Assembly (NCBI RefSeq): GCF_037963835.1
Contig: NZ_CP150145.1
Span: 7,068,001 to 7,132,000, forward strand
Source: Paenibacillus sp. FSL H8-0332
Lineage (GTDB): Bacteria; Bacillota; Bacilli; Paenibacillales; Paenibacillaceae
Direction: 5' to 3'
DNA length: 64,000 bases
Each line of letters starts with the position of its first letter. Position 1 is the first letter of the stretch. The translations under genes and the position numbers were made by a program. The notes under the pieces are model-generated. The model was not told the origin of the DNA, did no database searches, and saw only the letters and a list, made by a program, of their open reading frames with translations. This document shows, piece after piece, positions 51,254 to 60,710 of the stretch.

Positions 51254-52105
51254 TTATTGTGCAGATGCTCCAAGCATATCAGCCAGCTCCCTGTGCCGGT
51301 TCCGCGGATGCTCCGCAAGCATGGAATCGAGCAAGCTGCGAACCGCAGGGTGGGAGGACTGCAGGAACTGCTCCTTGCTGTCGTTATATTCCACGACCCT
51401 GCCCTGATCCATGACAGCCAGTGCGTCTGAGATCATACAGGCGGCCTTAATATCATGGGTGATGAACAGATATGACAGGCCGAACGCAGACCGCAGCTCC
51501 CCCAGCAGCCGCAAAATATTCGCCCCATTAATCATATCCAGACTACTAACCGCCTCATCCAGTACGATGAGCTTCGGCTTCAGCGCAATCGCCCTGGCGA
51601 TATTGATCCGCTGCAGCTGTCCTCCGCTGAACTGGTAGGGCTGCTTCTGCATGTCCGCCGCACTTAGTCCGACACACTCCAGCAGCTCGCCTACCGCCCG
51701 CTTCTGCTCCTGAACGCTCAAGGACTCGTAATTGGACAGCGGCTCGCCAATAATCTGCTCGGCTGTCATCCGGGGATTCACGGCAGAATAACAATCCTGG
51801 AAGACCACCTGCAGATCGCGGCGGAGGGTCCTGCGCGCCTGCGGGCTCAGCTTATACAGATCCTGGCCCTGAATCAGCACCTGGCCCGCGCGGGGCGGCT
51901 CCAGCCCGAGAATAACCCGGCCCAGTGTGCTTTTACCGGCTCCGCTTGATCCCAGCAGCCCCAGGCAGGTTCCCTCTTCTATATGAAGAGACACGCCGGA
52001 CAGCACATTATCCTGCTTCTCCGAACGCCTCCACCGGCGGGATGGAGCGTAGGTATGGGTAACTTCCCTGACCTCAAGCATGTATTCTGCCGCTATTCCA
52101 GTCAT
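51254..52105 (-). CDS. Oligopeptide/nickel-type ABC ATPase (second ATPase, NikE/OppF position)
   Basis: A 283-residue protein with Walker A G-S-S-G-A-G-K-S-T, signature F-S-G-G-Q-L-Q-R and Walker B L-I-V-L-D-E-A. It ends a five-gene operon and overlaps the preceding ATPase by 32 bp. The pair of ATPases energises the import of small peptides or metal complexes. The Fur box in front of the operon points to metal or metallophore uptake. Confidence 0.88.
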   Translation of the reverse strand: MTGIAAEYMLEVREVTHTYAPSRRWRRSEKQDNVLSGVSLHIEEGTCLGLLGSSGAGKSTLGRVILGLEPPRAGQVLIQGQDLYKLSPQARRTLRRDLQVVFQDCYSAVNPRMTAEQIIGEPLSNYESLSVQEQKRAVGELLECVGLSAADMQKQPYQFSGGQLQRINIARAIALKPKLIVLDEAVSSLDMINGANILRLLGELRSAFGLSYLFITHDIKAACMISDALAVMDQGRVVEYNDSKEQFLQSSHPAVRSLLDSMLAEHPRNRHRELADMLGASAQ

Positions 52106-52925
52106 AGCTGGCCCCTAACTGCGGACTAAGCTGAAGCAGCGGCCTTGCTGCCAGCAGCTCCCGGGTGTATTCATGCCGGGGATGGTCGAACAATTCGAAT
52201 ACATCGGCGGTCTCGACAATCCGCCCGTGCTGCATGACCGCAACTTCATCAGCCAGCTCCGCAATCACGCCGAGGTCATGGGAGATTAACAGAATGGCAG
52301 TTCCATGCTCCTGCCGCATCCGGTCCAGCTGCCGTAGCACCTGGAGCTGATTGGTCACATCCAGAGCGGTAGTAGGCTCATCGGCAATGATCACGGAGGG
52401 CTTCAGGCACAGGGTGAGCGCCAGCATCACCCGCTGGAGCATCCCGCCGCTCAGCTCATACGGATACTTTTGCAGCAGCGCTGCGGGATCGGGCAGATTC
52501 ACATCGGCCAGGGAGCGGATCGCGCAGGCTCTGGCTTCTTTTTTCCCCAGCTTCACATGTGTACGGATGGACTCCACGAATTGCACACCAATGGTATACA
52601 CCGGAGAGAAAGCCGTCATCGGATTCTGCATAATCAGCGCAAGACTACTGCCGCGAAGCCTGCGCATGTCCTTCTCCGGGAGTCCGTTCAGCTCACGGGT
52701 ATGCAGCCGGATACTGCCTTCGATCACACTCGTCTGCCGGTCCAGCATCTGGAGGAGCGCCAGTGACGTAACGGTCTTTCCGCTGCCGCTGCCTCCCACA
52801 AGACCCAGCACACGCCCCGGCTTCAGCTCCAGGTTAACATCCTCTATGAGGGGCAGATATCCTGCCGCCGTCTCCACAGATACCTTCAGACCCTTCACCT
52901 GCAGCACATATTCCGCTTGTTCCAT
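52074..52925 (-). CDS. Oligopeptide/nickel-type ABC ATPase (first ATPase, NikD/OppD position)
   Basis: A 283-residue protein with Walker A G-G-S-G-S-G-K-T-V, signature L-S-G-G-M-L-Q-R and Walker B V-I-I-A-D-E-P-T-T-A-L-D. The L-I-M-Q-N-P-M-T-A-F-S-P segment is typical of the NikD/OppD group. It forms the heterodimer with the following ATPase. Confidence 0.88.
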   Translation of the reverse strand: MEQAEYVLQVKGLKVSVETAAGYLPLIEDVNLELKPGRVLGLVGGSGSGKTVTSLALLQMLDRQTSVIEGSIRLHTRELNGLPEKDMRRLRGSSLALIMQNPMTAFSPVYTIGVQFVESIRTHVKLGKKEARACAIRSLADVNLPDPAALLQKYPYELSGGMLQRVMLALTLCLKPSVIIADEPTTALDVTNQLQVLRQLDRMRQEHGTAILLISHDLGVIAELADEVAVMQHGRIVETADVFELFDHPRHEYTRELLAARPLLQLSPQLGASYDWNSGRIHA

Positions 52926-52944
52926 GATTCGCTCATTCCTTCTT

Positions 52945-53775
52945 TCAGGAGCCTCGTTTGATCCCGTACCGTTCAGACAACGCCTCGCCCAGCAGATTAA
53001 ACGAAGCTACAACCATAATAATCATCAGGCCCGGATAGAGCATCAGCTCGGGATGATTGCGGATGAAGGATTTCCCTTCGTTCAGCATCGCCCCCCATTC
53101 CGGTGTAGGCGCCTGGACGCCCAGGCCCAGGAAGGACATCGCGGAGATATCCATAATCGCCCAGCCCATCTCAAGCGTCCCAATCACCACAATCGACGGC
53201 AGAATATTGGGAATAAGATGCCTGCTCATGATCTGCCAGGGGGAAGAGCCGCTGATCCGCGCTGCCGTGATGAAATTCCGCTCCTTCAGGCTGACAATCA
53301 TATTCCGGAACATCCGGGCGAAGTACACCCACTGCACCAGCATCAGAGCAATAACCAATTGAGACAGGCCCGGCCCCAGAATCCCGATCAGACCGAAGAC
53401 CAGAATCATACTGGGAAAAGACATAATGCCATCGCACAACCGCATCAGCACAGCATCCAGCCACCCGCCGATGTACCCCGAAACCACTCCTGCGAGCAGT
53501 CCCACCCCTAAGGAAGCGGCAAAAATAAGTGAAGCAAAGCCCAGCGAGATCCGTGTTCCATACAGTAGCCTGGATAGATTGTCCCGGCCCAGCTGATCTG
53601 TGCCCAGAAGATATTCCCACGAGGGCGGACTGAGCTTCGCTGCCAGGTTCACCCGTATCGGATCATGCGGTGAGATCCACGGGGCCAACAGGCCAGCAAG
53701 ACCAAACAGGATCAGCAGGCTGCCGCAGATCATGATCACTTTCCTGCCTTTGAAACGGCTGCTTAAGTTATTCAT
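52945..53775 (-). CDS. ABC permease, NikC/OppC type
   Basis: A 276-residue permease with six helices. The L-L-G-T-D-Q-L-G-R-D-N-L-S-R-L region near 53-68 and the EAA loop G-A-S-P-W-like segment (R-I-S-G-S-S-P-W-Q-I) are characteristic of DppC/NikC. It overlaps the partner permease gene by four bases. Confidence 0.9.
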   Translation of the reverse strand: MNNLSSRFKGRKVIMICGSLLILFGLAGLLAPWISPHDPIRVNLAAKLSPPSWEYLLGTDQLGRDNLSRLLYGTRISLGFASLIFAASLGVGLLAGVVSGYIGGWLDAVLMRLCDGIMSFPSMILVFGLIGILGPGLSQLVIALMLVQWVYFARMFRNMIVSLKERNFITAARISGSSPWQIMSRHLIPNILPSIVVIGTLEMGWAIMDISAMSFLGLGVQAPTPEWGAMLNEGKSFIRNHPELMLYPGLMIIMVVASFNLLGEALSERYGIKRGS

Positions 53776-54719
53776 CCTTGGCTGGCCCTCCCTTTACGCG
53801 CAATTCGCGGGTCCAGGAACAGCTGGAGCAGATCGGCGATCAGATTGCTCCCGGCAATCACACAGACCGAGAGCATGACATAGCATTGAATCACCGGAAT
53901 GTCACGGTTAATGATCGCTTCAATGAAGTACCGGCCGAAGCCCGGCCAGGAGAATACCTGCTCTACGATAATCGCTCCCGTCAGCAGCTTCCCCAGATTG
54001 ATGCCCAGTCCTGTAATAAGCGGCGCTATGGCAATTCTAAGCACGTATTTATACAAAATCACACGTTCCTTAATCCCTCTGGCCCGGGCATATCGGACAT
54101 ACGCCTCCTTCAGCTCCTCCAGAACGGTCGTCCGCAGCAGGCGCGCGTAGATGGCAATCAGCCAGAGCGCCAGGGTAATAGACGGAAGAATCAGATGCTG
54201 CACAGACCCTCTGCCCTCCACAGGCAGCCATTCCAGCTTGACCGAGATGAAGAACATCAGCAGATAACCGATCCAGAAGACCGGAACACAGGCACCGATA
54301 TAGGCAAACACCCGGATCACATGATCTATCAGCCGGTTTTTGTAAATCGCCGCTAACACCCCAAGTGGGATGCTGACCACCAGCGCCAGCACGATACTGG
54401 CGGACGCAAGCTGAAGCGTTGTGGGCAGCTTCTGGGCAACCTCTCCCCATACGGGCATATTAGACAGGTAGGAATGGCCGAAATCCAGCCGGAGCAGCCG
54501 GCCCACCGATTGAATATATTGCGTCAGCAGCGGCTGGTCCAGCCCGAATTCATGCCGCTTGGCGGCCAGAACCTCATCATCCGGCTGGATATGGGCCGCC
54601 GCCAGATAGGCTTCAGCCGGGTCCACCGGCCCCACCCGGATCATCACGAACATCAGCAATGTCGAGAACAGGATGATGGGGATGATCGCTAGCACTCTTT
54701 TTCCGATATATACGCCCAC
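53772..54719 (-). CDS. ABC permease, NikB/OppB type
   Basis: A 315-residue permease. The N-terminal R-V-G-P-V-D-P-A-E-A-Y segment, the L-D-F-G-H-S loop and the EAA region Y-V-R-Y-A-R-A-R-G-I-K-E-R fit the DppB/NikB family. It lies between the binding protein (22 bp) and the second permease. Confidence 0.9.
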   Translation of the reverse strand: MGVYIGKRVLAIIPIILFSTLLMFVMIRVGPVDPAEAYLAAAHIQPDDEVLAAKRHEFGLDQPLLTQYIQSVGRLLRLDFGHSYLSNMPVWGEVAQKLPTTLQLASASIVLALVVSIPLGVLAAIYKNRLIDHVIRVFAYIGACVPVFWIGYLLMFFISVKLEWLPVEGRGSVQHLILPSITLALWLIAIYARLLRTTVLEELKEAYVRYARARGIKERVILYKYVLRIAIAPLITGLGINLGKLLTGAIIVEQVFSWPGFGRYFIEAIINRDIPVIQCYVMLSVCVIAGSNLIADLLQLFLDPRIARKGRASQG

Positions 54720-54741
54720 TTAGAACCCTCCCGAACGGCTG

Positions 54742-56361
54742 CTACTTCTTCTCAATGCCATGAAGCGGGTATTCATCCCGGTTGGACGGGAACTTGAATT
54801 CAGCCACATTGTCCCGGTACACCGCCATCTGCTTGATGTAGGAGATCGGAAGGATCGAAGACTGTTCCTGCAGCGTAGTGAGCACAGAGCCGAACAGCCC
54901 GGTACGGGCTTTGTCATCCGTGGTAGCCATACCTTCCTTAATCTTCTTGTCGATCTCAGCCTTCATTGGCAGAGCCGCCAGAGTATCTGAGACCCCGTAG
55001 CCCGGCTGTAAAACGGCAGTCATGAAGGAATGCGGGTCATACGGCGCACCAAAGGTCGAGTAGAAATTCATATCGAACTCATTGGCCTTTCTGCGCTGGA
55101 TGTAGACAGTCAGCTCGACGCCGGTGATTTTCAGATTCACACCGATCCCCGCCCATTCAGCTTGCAGGGTCTCCGCCATGGCCTTCATGGTCAGATCCGC
55201 CTTGTCATACATCAGTTCCAGCTCCAGCGCCTGTCCATCCTTCTCCCGCACGCCCCCACCTGAAGGCAGCTTCCAGCCCGCTTCATCCAGCAGCACATTC
55301 GCCTGCTCCACATCATATTTTACCGGGCTCACCTTAATATTGGCATAAGGCAGATTCGGTGGCAGGATATTGTCCGCCTTCTCCTCCAGTCCCAGCGTTA
55401 CCCCTTCAACCATCGCTTCTTTATTGAAGCCCATGCTAAGCGCCTGACGGACCTTAAGATCAGCCAGCTTCGCGTTCATGGTATTCAGCACCAGATTGCG
55501 GGTTGCGATTGGCTCCGACAGCTTAGTGACGTACTTTCCGGTGCTCTCAAGCTCCTTGTAGGCATCATAGCTGATGAGACCTTCGCCATAGATCAGGTCC
55601 AGATCGCCTTTTTCAAAAGACAGCACACGGGTCTCCGCATCCGGGATTACCTTCACCACCACCTTGTCCACCTTCGGCTTTTCGCCCCAATAGTAGGGAT
55701 TCGGTGTAAAGGTTGCCGATTCATCCTTCTTATACTCGCTTAGCACCCAAGGTCCGGTTCCAATCGGGCTCCGAATGCCCTTGGACGTATCGCCATCCTC
55801 GGGGAAGCCCGCCTCGCCAAGGAAGCGTACCGGCCGCACCACTGCAAGATCGTACAGTGCCGGGTAATATGATTCCGTCAGCGTGAGCCGGAACGTAGTG
55901 TCATCAAGCGCTTCTGTCTTCTCAATCAGCGGAATCATGCCCAGCCACGTGTGCAGCTTCTTATTATGTAAGACCGCATCCATATTCTTCTTCACCAGCT
56001 GTGCGTTAAAAGCCGTTCCGTCCGAGAACTTGACGTTGCTGCGGATCTTGAACGTGTATACCTTGCCATCCGGCGATAGTGTCCAGGATTCGGCCAGAGC
56101 CGGGACAAGCTTCCCGTCTTGATAACTGACAAGCGGCTCATAGATCATAGACTGGGCTAACAGCTGGGACGGGTTATATAAATGCGGATTCATCGGTCCG
56201 ATATCCCGGGGCCACGCCATTGTAATAGTCTTCGTAGCTTGCGCGCCTCCGGCGTCCGCTGATTTCTCCGTATTATTCGATGAACAGCCTGCAGCGACCA
56301 TGGATATAACCAACAATACGAGCAGGCCTTGCAGCAGCTTCTTACCTTTAGATGCGAACAT
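54742..56361 (-). CDS. Nickel/oligopeptide-type binding lipoprotein
   Basis: A 539-residue family 5 binding protein with lipobox M-V-A-A-G-C (Cys near 26). It has T-I-T-M-A-W-P-R-D-I-G-P-M-N-P-H, then E-S-W-T-L-S-P-D-G-K-V-Y-T-F-K-I-R near 92. The form is that of NikA/CntA proteins. With the Fur box and the two permeases and ATPases it resembles the staphylococcal Cnt system, which imports metal-staphylopine complexes; metallophore synthesis genes are not in the window. Nickel versus metallophore cannot be decided here. Confidence 0.88.
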   Translation of the reverse strand: MFASKGKKLLQGLLVLLVISMVAAGCSSNNTEKSADAGGAQATKTITMAWPRDIGPMNPHLYNPSQLLAQSMIYEPLVSYQDGKLVPALAESWTLSPDGKVYTFKIRSNVKFSDGTAFNAQLVKKNMDAVLHNKKLHTWLGMIPLIEKTEALDDTTFRLTLTESYYPALYDLAVVRPVRFLGEAGFPEDGDTSKGIRSPIGTGPWVLSEYKKDESATFTPNPYYWGEKPKVDKVVVKVIPDAETRVLSFEKGDLDLIYGEGLISYDAYKELESTGKYVTKLSEPIATRNLVLNTMNAKLADLKVRQALSMGFNKEAMVEGVTLGLEEKADNILPPNLPYANIKVSPVKYDVEQANVLLDEAGWKLPSGGGVREKDGQALELELMYDKADLTMKAMAETLQAEWAGIGVNLKITGVELTVYIQRRKANEFDMNFYSTFGAPYDPHSFMTAVLQPGYGVSDTLAALPMKAEIDKKIKEGMATTDDKARTGLFGSVLTTLQEQSSILPISYIKQMAVYRDNVAEFKFPSNRDEYPLHGIEKK

Positions 56362-56386
56362 AGCGTTGACTTCCTCTTTTCTAATC

Positions 56387-56442
56387 GAGAATGATTATCA
56401 TTATAAATTAAAATATTACTGCACCTGACACAATTCTGTCAA
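56387..56442 (-). promoter_or_regulatory. Promoter with Fur box of the nik/cnt-like operon
   Basis: gagaatgattatcattata (56387-56405) matches the 19-bp Fur consensus at 17 positions. Just upstream on the minus strand are TTGACA (56442-56437) and TAATAT (56418-56413), 18 bp apart. Binding of Fur here would cover the transcription start. Confidence 0.75.
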
Positions 56443-56570
56443 TGGTAACGGTTGTATGCTCTATACATACAAGTGGAAACGGCTTTGCCGTCCTTTTAAA
56501 GGCCGGTACCGTTTCGGCGAGAAATAGAAGGATAATGTATAGCGTGAAACATATACATTCTTATATTTTC

Positions 56571-56598
56571 AAAAAACCACCCCAAGATCTGGAGTGGC
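56571..56598 (-). terminator. Terminator of the ArsR-like gene
   Basis: The stem ccactcca / tggggtgg with loop gatct is followed by TTTTTTG on the minus strand, about 40 bp past the stop at 56639. Confidence 0.8.
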
Positions 56599-56638
56599 GA
56601 TGATGTCATACGTTATATGTCAAACGTTATATGATTGA

Positions 56639-56998
56639 TTAAACCTGTTCTTGCCCTTCTTCTTCCGGCTCCCCGAATCCCTCATCTGGGCCAGGACTGA
56701 CGTAAGCCTGCAATACAGAATCCAGCAGCCCGGGGAAGCGCTCGTCCAGATCTTCCGTCCGCAGGGACAGAATTCGCTGGGTACCCTGCACCCGCGTATG
56801 AATGACACCCGCTTCGCGCAGCGTCCGGGCATGGTGGGTCAGCGTGGACTTGGCAATCGGCACCTTGAAGCTGTTGCAGGACTGCGGGCCGTGGTTACAG
56901 ATCTCCGACACTACATATAGACGGATCGGGTCGCTAAGCGCATAGAGCACCGAGGCGAGCTGAATGTCCTTGCGTTCCGGATGATGGAGCTGCTTCAT
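56639..56998 (-). CDS. ArsR-like HTH repressor
   Basis: Start ATG at 56998 behind GAAGGAG gives 119 residues. The winged helix (residues about 12-90) has L-A-S-V-L-Y-A-L-S-D-P-I-R-L-Y-V and S-T-L-T-H-H-A-R-T-L-R-E-A-G-V. Two Cys (C-N-H-G-P-Q-S-C) are present, but no clear ArsR metal site. The C-terminus is acidic. It is divergent from the MFS exporter, with a perfect 8-bp inverted repeat between, so it probably represses that exporter. Confidence 0.85.
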   Translation of the reverse strand: MKQLHHPERKDIQLASVLYALSDPIRLYVVSEICNHGPQSCNSFKVPIAKSTLTHHARTLREAGVIHTRVQGTQRILSLRTEDLDERFPGLLDSVLQAYVSPGPDEGFGEPEEEGQEQV

Positions 56999-57085
56999 GA
57001 ATAAGACTCCTTCAAAGTATATAATAGTACTTCTTTTCACGATGATTTCCTAATTGCATTTTACATTAGCGCATGCTATATTTCA

Positions 57086-57109
57086 ATAGTTCGTAAGTAA
57101 TCGAACTAT
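57086..57109. promoter_or_regulatory. Operator between the ArsR-like and MFS genes
   Basis: atagttcg-N8-cgaactat is a perfect 8-bp inverted repeat, 31 bp before the MFS start codon, in the divergent region. Confidence 0.65.
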
Positions 57110-57139
57110 ACAATAACTTAATGAAGGAGTGGCTTTCTC

Positions 57140-58552
57140 ATGACCTCATCACCTGCTTCTGAGGGCGATCAAGAGCATTCAATGGCTGCTCCGCAAGCGG
57201 CTCTTCCACGGGAAGGACTGTTAACTCTGCTATTCAGCGTTGCTGTCGTCCTCGTGATTATGAACACAGCGATGTTCAATTTGGCCCTGCCTGATGTAAC
57301 CGAGACCTTCGGCATCACCGCAGCGTCCGCCTCCTGGATTGTAACCGGGTATTCCATCATGTTCTCAATTGCCTCAATCACATACAGCCGGCTCTCGGAC
57401 TTCCTGCCGATCCGCCGGCTGCTGGTTATCGGGCTGCTCACCTTAGGGCTTGCTGCTGTGGCCGGATTCTTCAGCACCAGCTTCATTTTCCTGCTGATTG
57501 TACGTATTCTGCAAGCCTCGGGTGCAGGCGCCGTGATGTCGCTGTCGCTTGTCCTGTTCACCCGCTACATTCCGCAGGCCCGGCGCGGCAAAGCCATGGC
57601 GACGATCATGTCGGCCGTCTCCCTGGGACTGGGTCTGGGTCCGGTAGCCGGCGGCTCCATTGTTGAATACCTCGGCTGGACCTGGCTGTTCGCGGTCACT
57701 GCCGCCATTCTGCTGCTGGTGCCGCTGTTTCTGATCCTGCTGCCTAAGGAAGTTCCGGCCAGCGGCTCATTCGACGTCCTGGGCGGGATCTTCCTCGGCG
57801 TGGGTACCACCGGTCTGCTGCTATTCCTGACCAGCGGACTGTGGATCGCGTTGATCGCTGGTATCGCCGCCATTGCCTTATTTGTAGGGCGTATCCGCAC
57901 GGCCCCTGATCCATTCGTGCTGCCCGCGCTGTTCAGCAACCGGCCATATCTGGTACTGGCACTGATCGGGGTTGCCTCTTACCTGTGCAGCTTCGCTACC
58001 CTGTTCCTGCTGCCGCAGATTCTGACTCACCGCTTCGGCTTCAGCGCCAGCCATGCCGGGCTTGTCATCTTCCCGGGCTCGCTGCTGGCCATCTTCGTCT
58101 CGCGCCTGGTCGGACGGATGATAGACCGCTACGGCAACACCGGAATTCTGCGCTTCGCACCGCTGCTCGTTCTGGCCGCCACCGTATTGTTCGCCTTGTT
58201 CGCCGGAAAGTCATGGGTTGCTGTCATGCTCGTCTACATGATCATGAGCCTGTCATTCACTGTACTGTCGAGCAGTGTGTCGAATGAAATCTCGCGCATC
58301 CTGCCTGCTTCGCAGATCGGCTCCGGGATGGGGCTTTTCCAGCTGCTGCAGTTCTTCAGCGGTGCCTTCAGCGTCGCGATGGCCGCCAGCGCACTGGAAT
58401 GGCAGCGCAGTCTGCCGCTTCAAGCCGCTTACTCCAATATCTACTGGGGCTTGTCAGTTGCGGCAATCGTGGCGATTGGCTCCGCCTTCATCTACCTGCG
58501 TAGCAGTCAGCGCAGCCCGCTGTCCGAGATGGTGAAAGCCGCAGACTGCTAA
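57140..58552 (+). CDS. MFS efflux transporter
   Basis: A 470-residue major facilitator. A polar start of about 25 residues precedes 12 to 14 helices. It has motif A-like L-S-D-F-L-P-I-R-R-L and motif C-like G-L-G-L-G-P-V-A-G-G, which mark drug:proton antiporters of the DHA2/QacA-like group. RBS AATGAAGGAG. Regulated probably by the divergent ArsR-like protein. An exporter next to a CntA-like operon recalls CntE, but the separate regulator and strand make that link only possible. Confidence 0.88.
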   Translation: MTSSPASEGDQEHSMAAPQAALPREGLLTLLFSVAVVLVIMNTAMFNLALPDVTETFGITAASASWIVTGYSIMFSIASITYSRLSDFLPIRRLLVIGLLTLGLAAVAGFFSTSFIFLLIVRILQASGAGAVMSLSLVLFTRYIPQARRGKAMATIMSAVSLGLGLGPVAGGSIVEYLGWTWLFAVTAAILLLVPLFLILLPKEVPASGSFDVLGGIFLGVGTTGLLLFLTSGLWIALIAGIAAIALFVGRIRTAPDPFVLPALFSNRPYLVLALIGVASYLCSFATLFLLPQILTHRFGFSASHAGLVIFPGSLLAIFVSRLVGRMIDRYGNTGILRFAPLLVLAATVLFALFAGKSWVAVMLVYMIMSLSFTVLSSSVSNEISRILPASQIGSGMGLFQLLQFFSGAFSVAMAASALEWQRSLPLQAAYSNIYWGLSVAAIVAIGSAFIYLRSSQRSPLSEMVKAADC

Positions 58553-58590
58553 ATCTGCAACTGCACCATTCGCGCATACGCCCGCACGCC

Positions 58591-58630
58591 AAAACACCCT
58601 GCAGCCTTTCACGGCCACAGGGTGTTTTTT
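58591..58630. terminator. Bidirectional terminator after the MFS gene
   Basis: The stem aaaacaccctg / cagggtgtttttt is followed by T-runs in both directions. Confidence 0.8.
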
Positions 58631-58643
58631 ATTCCAGCCGCCC

Positions 58644-58811
58644 TCAGACGACCAGATATTCCGCATTTTGTTCACATTCCGCACATTTTGCCGGCGGGTC
58701 CCAGTCCGAGAACTCCGTCTCCTTCAGATCGACTACATCCGGTGCATCCTCGTACTCGTCCACAAATTTGTCGATGGCCAGCTCTACGTGTTCCTTACAG
58801 ACTACATACAT
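58644..58811 (-). CDS. CxxH/CxxC mini-protein
   Basis: A 55-residue frame starting ATG at 58811: M-Y-V-V-C-K-E-H-V-E-L-A at the start and P-A-K-C-A-E-C-E-Q-N-A-E-Y at the end. C-x2-H plus C-x2-C gives a likely zinc site. It matches the small CxxH/CxxC family of bacilli, which is known to lie near rlmH. Function unknown. The ribosome site is weak (AAAGGGA). It was recovered by direct reading because it is too short for ordinary ORF calling. Confidence 0.8.
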   Translation of the reverse strand: MYVVCKEHVELAIDKFVDEYEDAPDVVDLKETEFSDWDPPAKCAECEQNAEYLVV

Positions 58812-58913
58812 TCAATCAAGCATCCCTTTCTGTGCCGCTGCGGCGTAGACTTATACTACTGTTCTACCACACTTCCCCGCAAAAAGGAACCTCCCGCTGC
58901 GCAAAACGCGCCC

Positions 58914-60710
58914 TTATTCCCGCCCCGCAAACTTCCGGACATCCCCGGCAATAAATCCGAGCGCCTCCTGCCAGAAATCCAGGGAATATACATCAATATC
59001 CATCAGCTTCGCAGCGTCTGCGATGCTCCGGGTACTGGTCGCTGAGAGGAACTGTTCATAGCGGCTCACGAACGCCTGCCCCTGCTTTTGGTACTGGGCA
59101 TACAGCCCCTTGGAGAACAACAGCCCGAAGGAATAAGGGAAGTTCAGGAACTCATTACCTGCCATATAATACCCAGCTTTGCTAATCCACTGGTAAGGAT
59201 GAATGGACCCGGGCAGCAAACTATCCCCGTAAGCGGCAGCCATCGATTCCAGCATCAATGCGTTCAGCTCCTTTAATGGAAGGGGACCGGATAACCGGCG
59301 GGCATAGAGCGCGCTCTCGAAGCAGTACCTGGCATAGAAATCGACAATATAATACCCTGCATCCGAGAGACTACGTTCCAGGATTGCATCCGCTTCCTCC
59401 GCAGGCAGCGAGTTCAAGAGTTCAACATGAATCAGACTCTCGCAAAAAATCGACGCCGTCTCCGCAATCGGCACCGGATAATCCATGTTGACCATCGTAT
59501 GCCCTGCGAGGCGGCTGGTATGATACGCATGCCCAATCTCGTGGGCCAGCACACTCACATCTATATATTGGCCGTGGAAGCTCGTGATGATCCGGCTCTC
59601 TCCAATCGGGACAATATCGACACACATCCCGAAATTGCCCTTCCCGCTGCGCGGCTCGGCATCGATCCAGCGCTGCCCGAACACCTTGCGGGCGAACCCG
59701 CCCAGCTCGGGGCTGAACCTGCTGAACCCCGCGATAATCATCGCCTGGGCCTCAGCATAGGTTACGCGGACTGAAGACTCCGTGCCGATGGGCGCAAAAA
59801 TATCCCAAAACGGCAGCTGTCCCCCCGCGTGCCCCAGCCGCCCAGCCTTCTCGGCATAATATTGCCGGAAGACCGGCAGGCTCTCCCGGATGGCCTGAAG
59901 CATCACCTCCAGCGTCTCCTGATCCATCCGCGCTGCTTCCAGTACCTTATGCAGCGGGGAGGCATAGCCTCTCAGTTCATAGACGGCCGCCGCCTCACCG
60001 GACACAGCATTGATACAGGCAGCACTCTGCTCCGCTACGCTGCGGCAAGCCTCATGCTCTGCTTCAGCCGCTGCCTGCCGCACCGCGGGATCAGGGTCGT
60101 AGACCAGATTACGCAGCTCCGCCAGCGTCACACTGCGCGTCACCCCGGCCAGCTCCAAATCAGTCCGCAGTGTAGAGAGCGTCTGCATGTACAGCCGCTC
60201 CCACGCCTTCGAGCCGGTGCTCTGCATCCGGGCAATCACCGCTTCGCCTTCCGCACTGAGCATATGCTGCGATTTACCCTGTAATCCGCGCAGATAGAAG
60301 CTATGCTGCTCCAGATAAGCGCTGGAACGGAGACTCCGCTCCAGTTCATCTGCGCTTACCCCTGCCAGCCACTTGCTGAAGCGGACCAGGGCTTCACCCG
60401 CCCCGCCGGTCACCTCTTCCAGCTCGTCCATCAGATTGACGGCTTCCTCACACTGGCTGTCCGCACTGAACCGCAGCTCCGCGTAGCTGAACAGACGCAA
60501 ATATAGCTGTTGATACGCATTATATTGTTTAAGGAACTCTTCCATCAGGTCCGCAGCAGCCCGCCCGCTAACAGGCTGCGAGGCCGACCATGTATTCAGC
60601 CCCCCGGCAAGGGTCTCCACCTGCCTGCGGTCCTGCTGAAATCCCTCCGACTCGAACGAGGAATAGATCCGGTCCAGATTCCAGGTTAATTCACACGTTG
60701 TTGAATCCAT
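58914..60710 (-). CDS. M3-family oligoendopeptidase (PepF type)
   Basis: A 598-residue metallopeptidase of normal length. The zinc motif H-E-I-G-H lies in V-L-A-H-E-I-G-H-A-Y-H near residue 390, with the third ligand Glu in C-E-S-L-I-H about 30 residues later. The N-terminal helical domain is as in PepF, which cuts peptides of 7-17 residues in the cytoplasm. It has no signal peptide. Single gene, with 195 bp to the CydC gene on the same strand. Confidence 0.92.
   Translation of the reverse strand: MDSTTCELTWNLDRIYSSFESEGFQQDRRQVETLAGGLNTWSASQPVSGRAAADLMEEFLKQYNAYQQLYLRLFSYAELRFSADSQCEEAVNLMDELEEVTGGAGEALVRFSKWLAGVSADELERSLRSSAYLEQHSFYLRGLQGKSQHMLSAEGEAVIARMQSTGSKAWERLYMQTLSTLRTDLELAGVTRSVTLAELRNLVYDPDPAVRQAAAEAEHEACRSVAEQSAACINAVSGEAAAVYELRGYASPLHKVLEAARMDQETLEVMLQAIRESLPVFRQYYAEKAGRLGHAGGQLPFWDIFAPIGTESSVRVTYAEAQAMIIAGFSRFSPELGGFARKVFGQRWIDAEPRSGKGNFGMCVDIVPIGESRIITSFHGQYIDVSVLAHEIGHAYHTSRLAGHTMVNMDYPVPIAETASIFCESLIHVELLNSLPAEEADAILERSLSDAGYYIVDFYARYCFESALYARRLSGPLPLKELNALMLESMAAAYGDSLLPGSIHPYQWISKAGYYMAGNEFLNFPYSFGLLFSKGLYAQYQKQGQAFVSRYEQFLSATSTRSIADAAKLMDIDVYSLDFWQEALGFIAGDVRKFAGRE

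Noticed and set aside
52351..53511. 386-codon plus-strand ORF
   Set aside because: Antisense shadow of the ABC ATPase and permease genes in GC-rich DNA.
56485..56515. Terminator in front of the Fur-boxed operon
   Set aside because: It is an imperfect hairpin similar to that at 51217, but no gene ends next to it, so its role is unclear.
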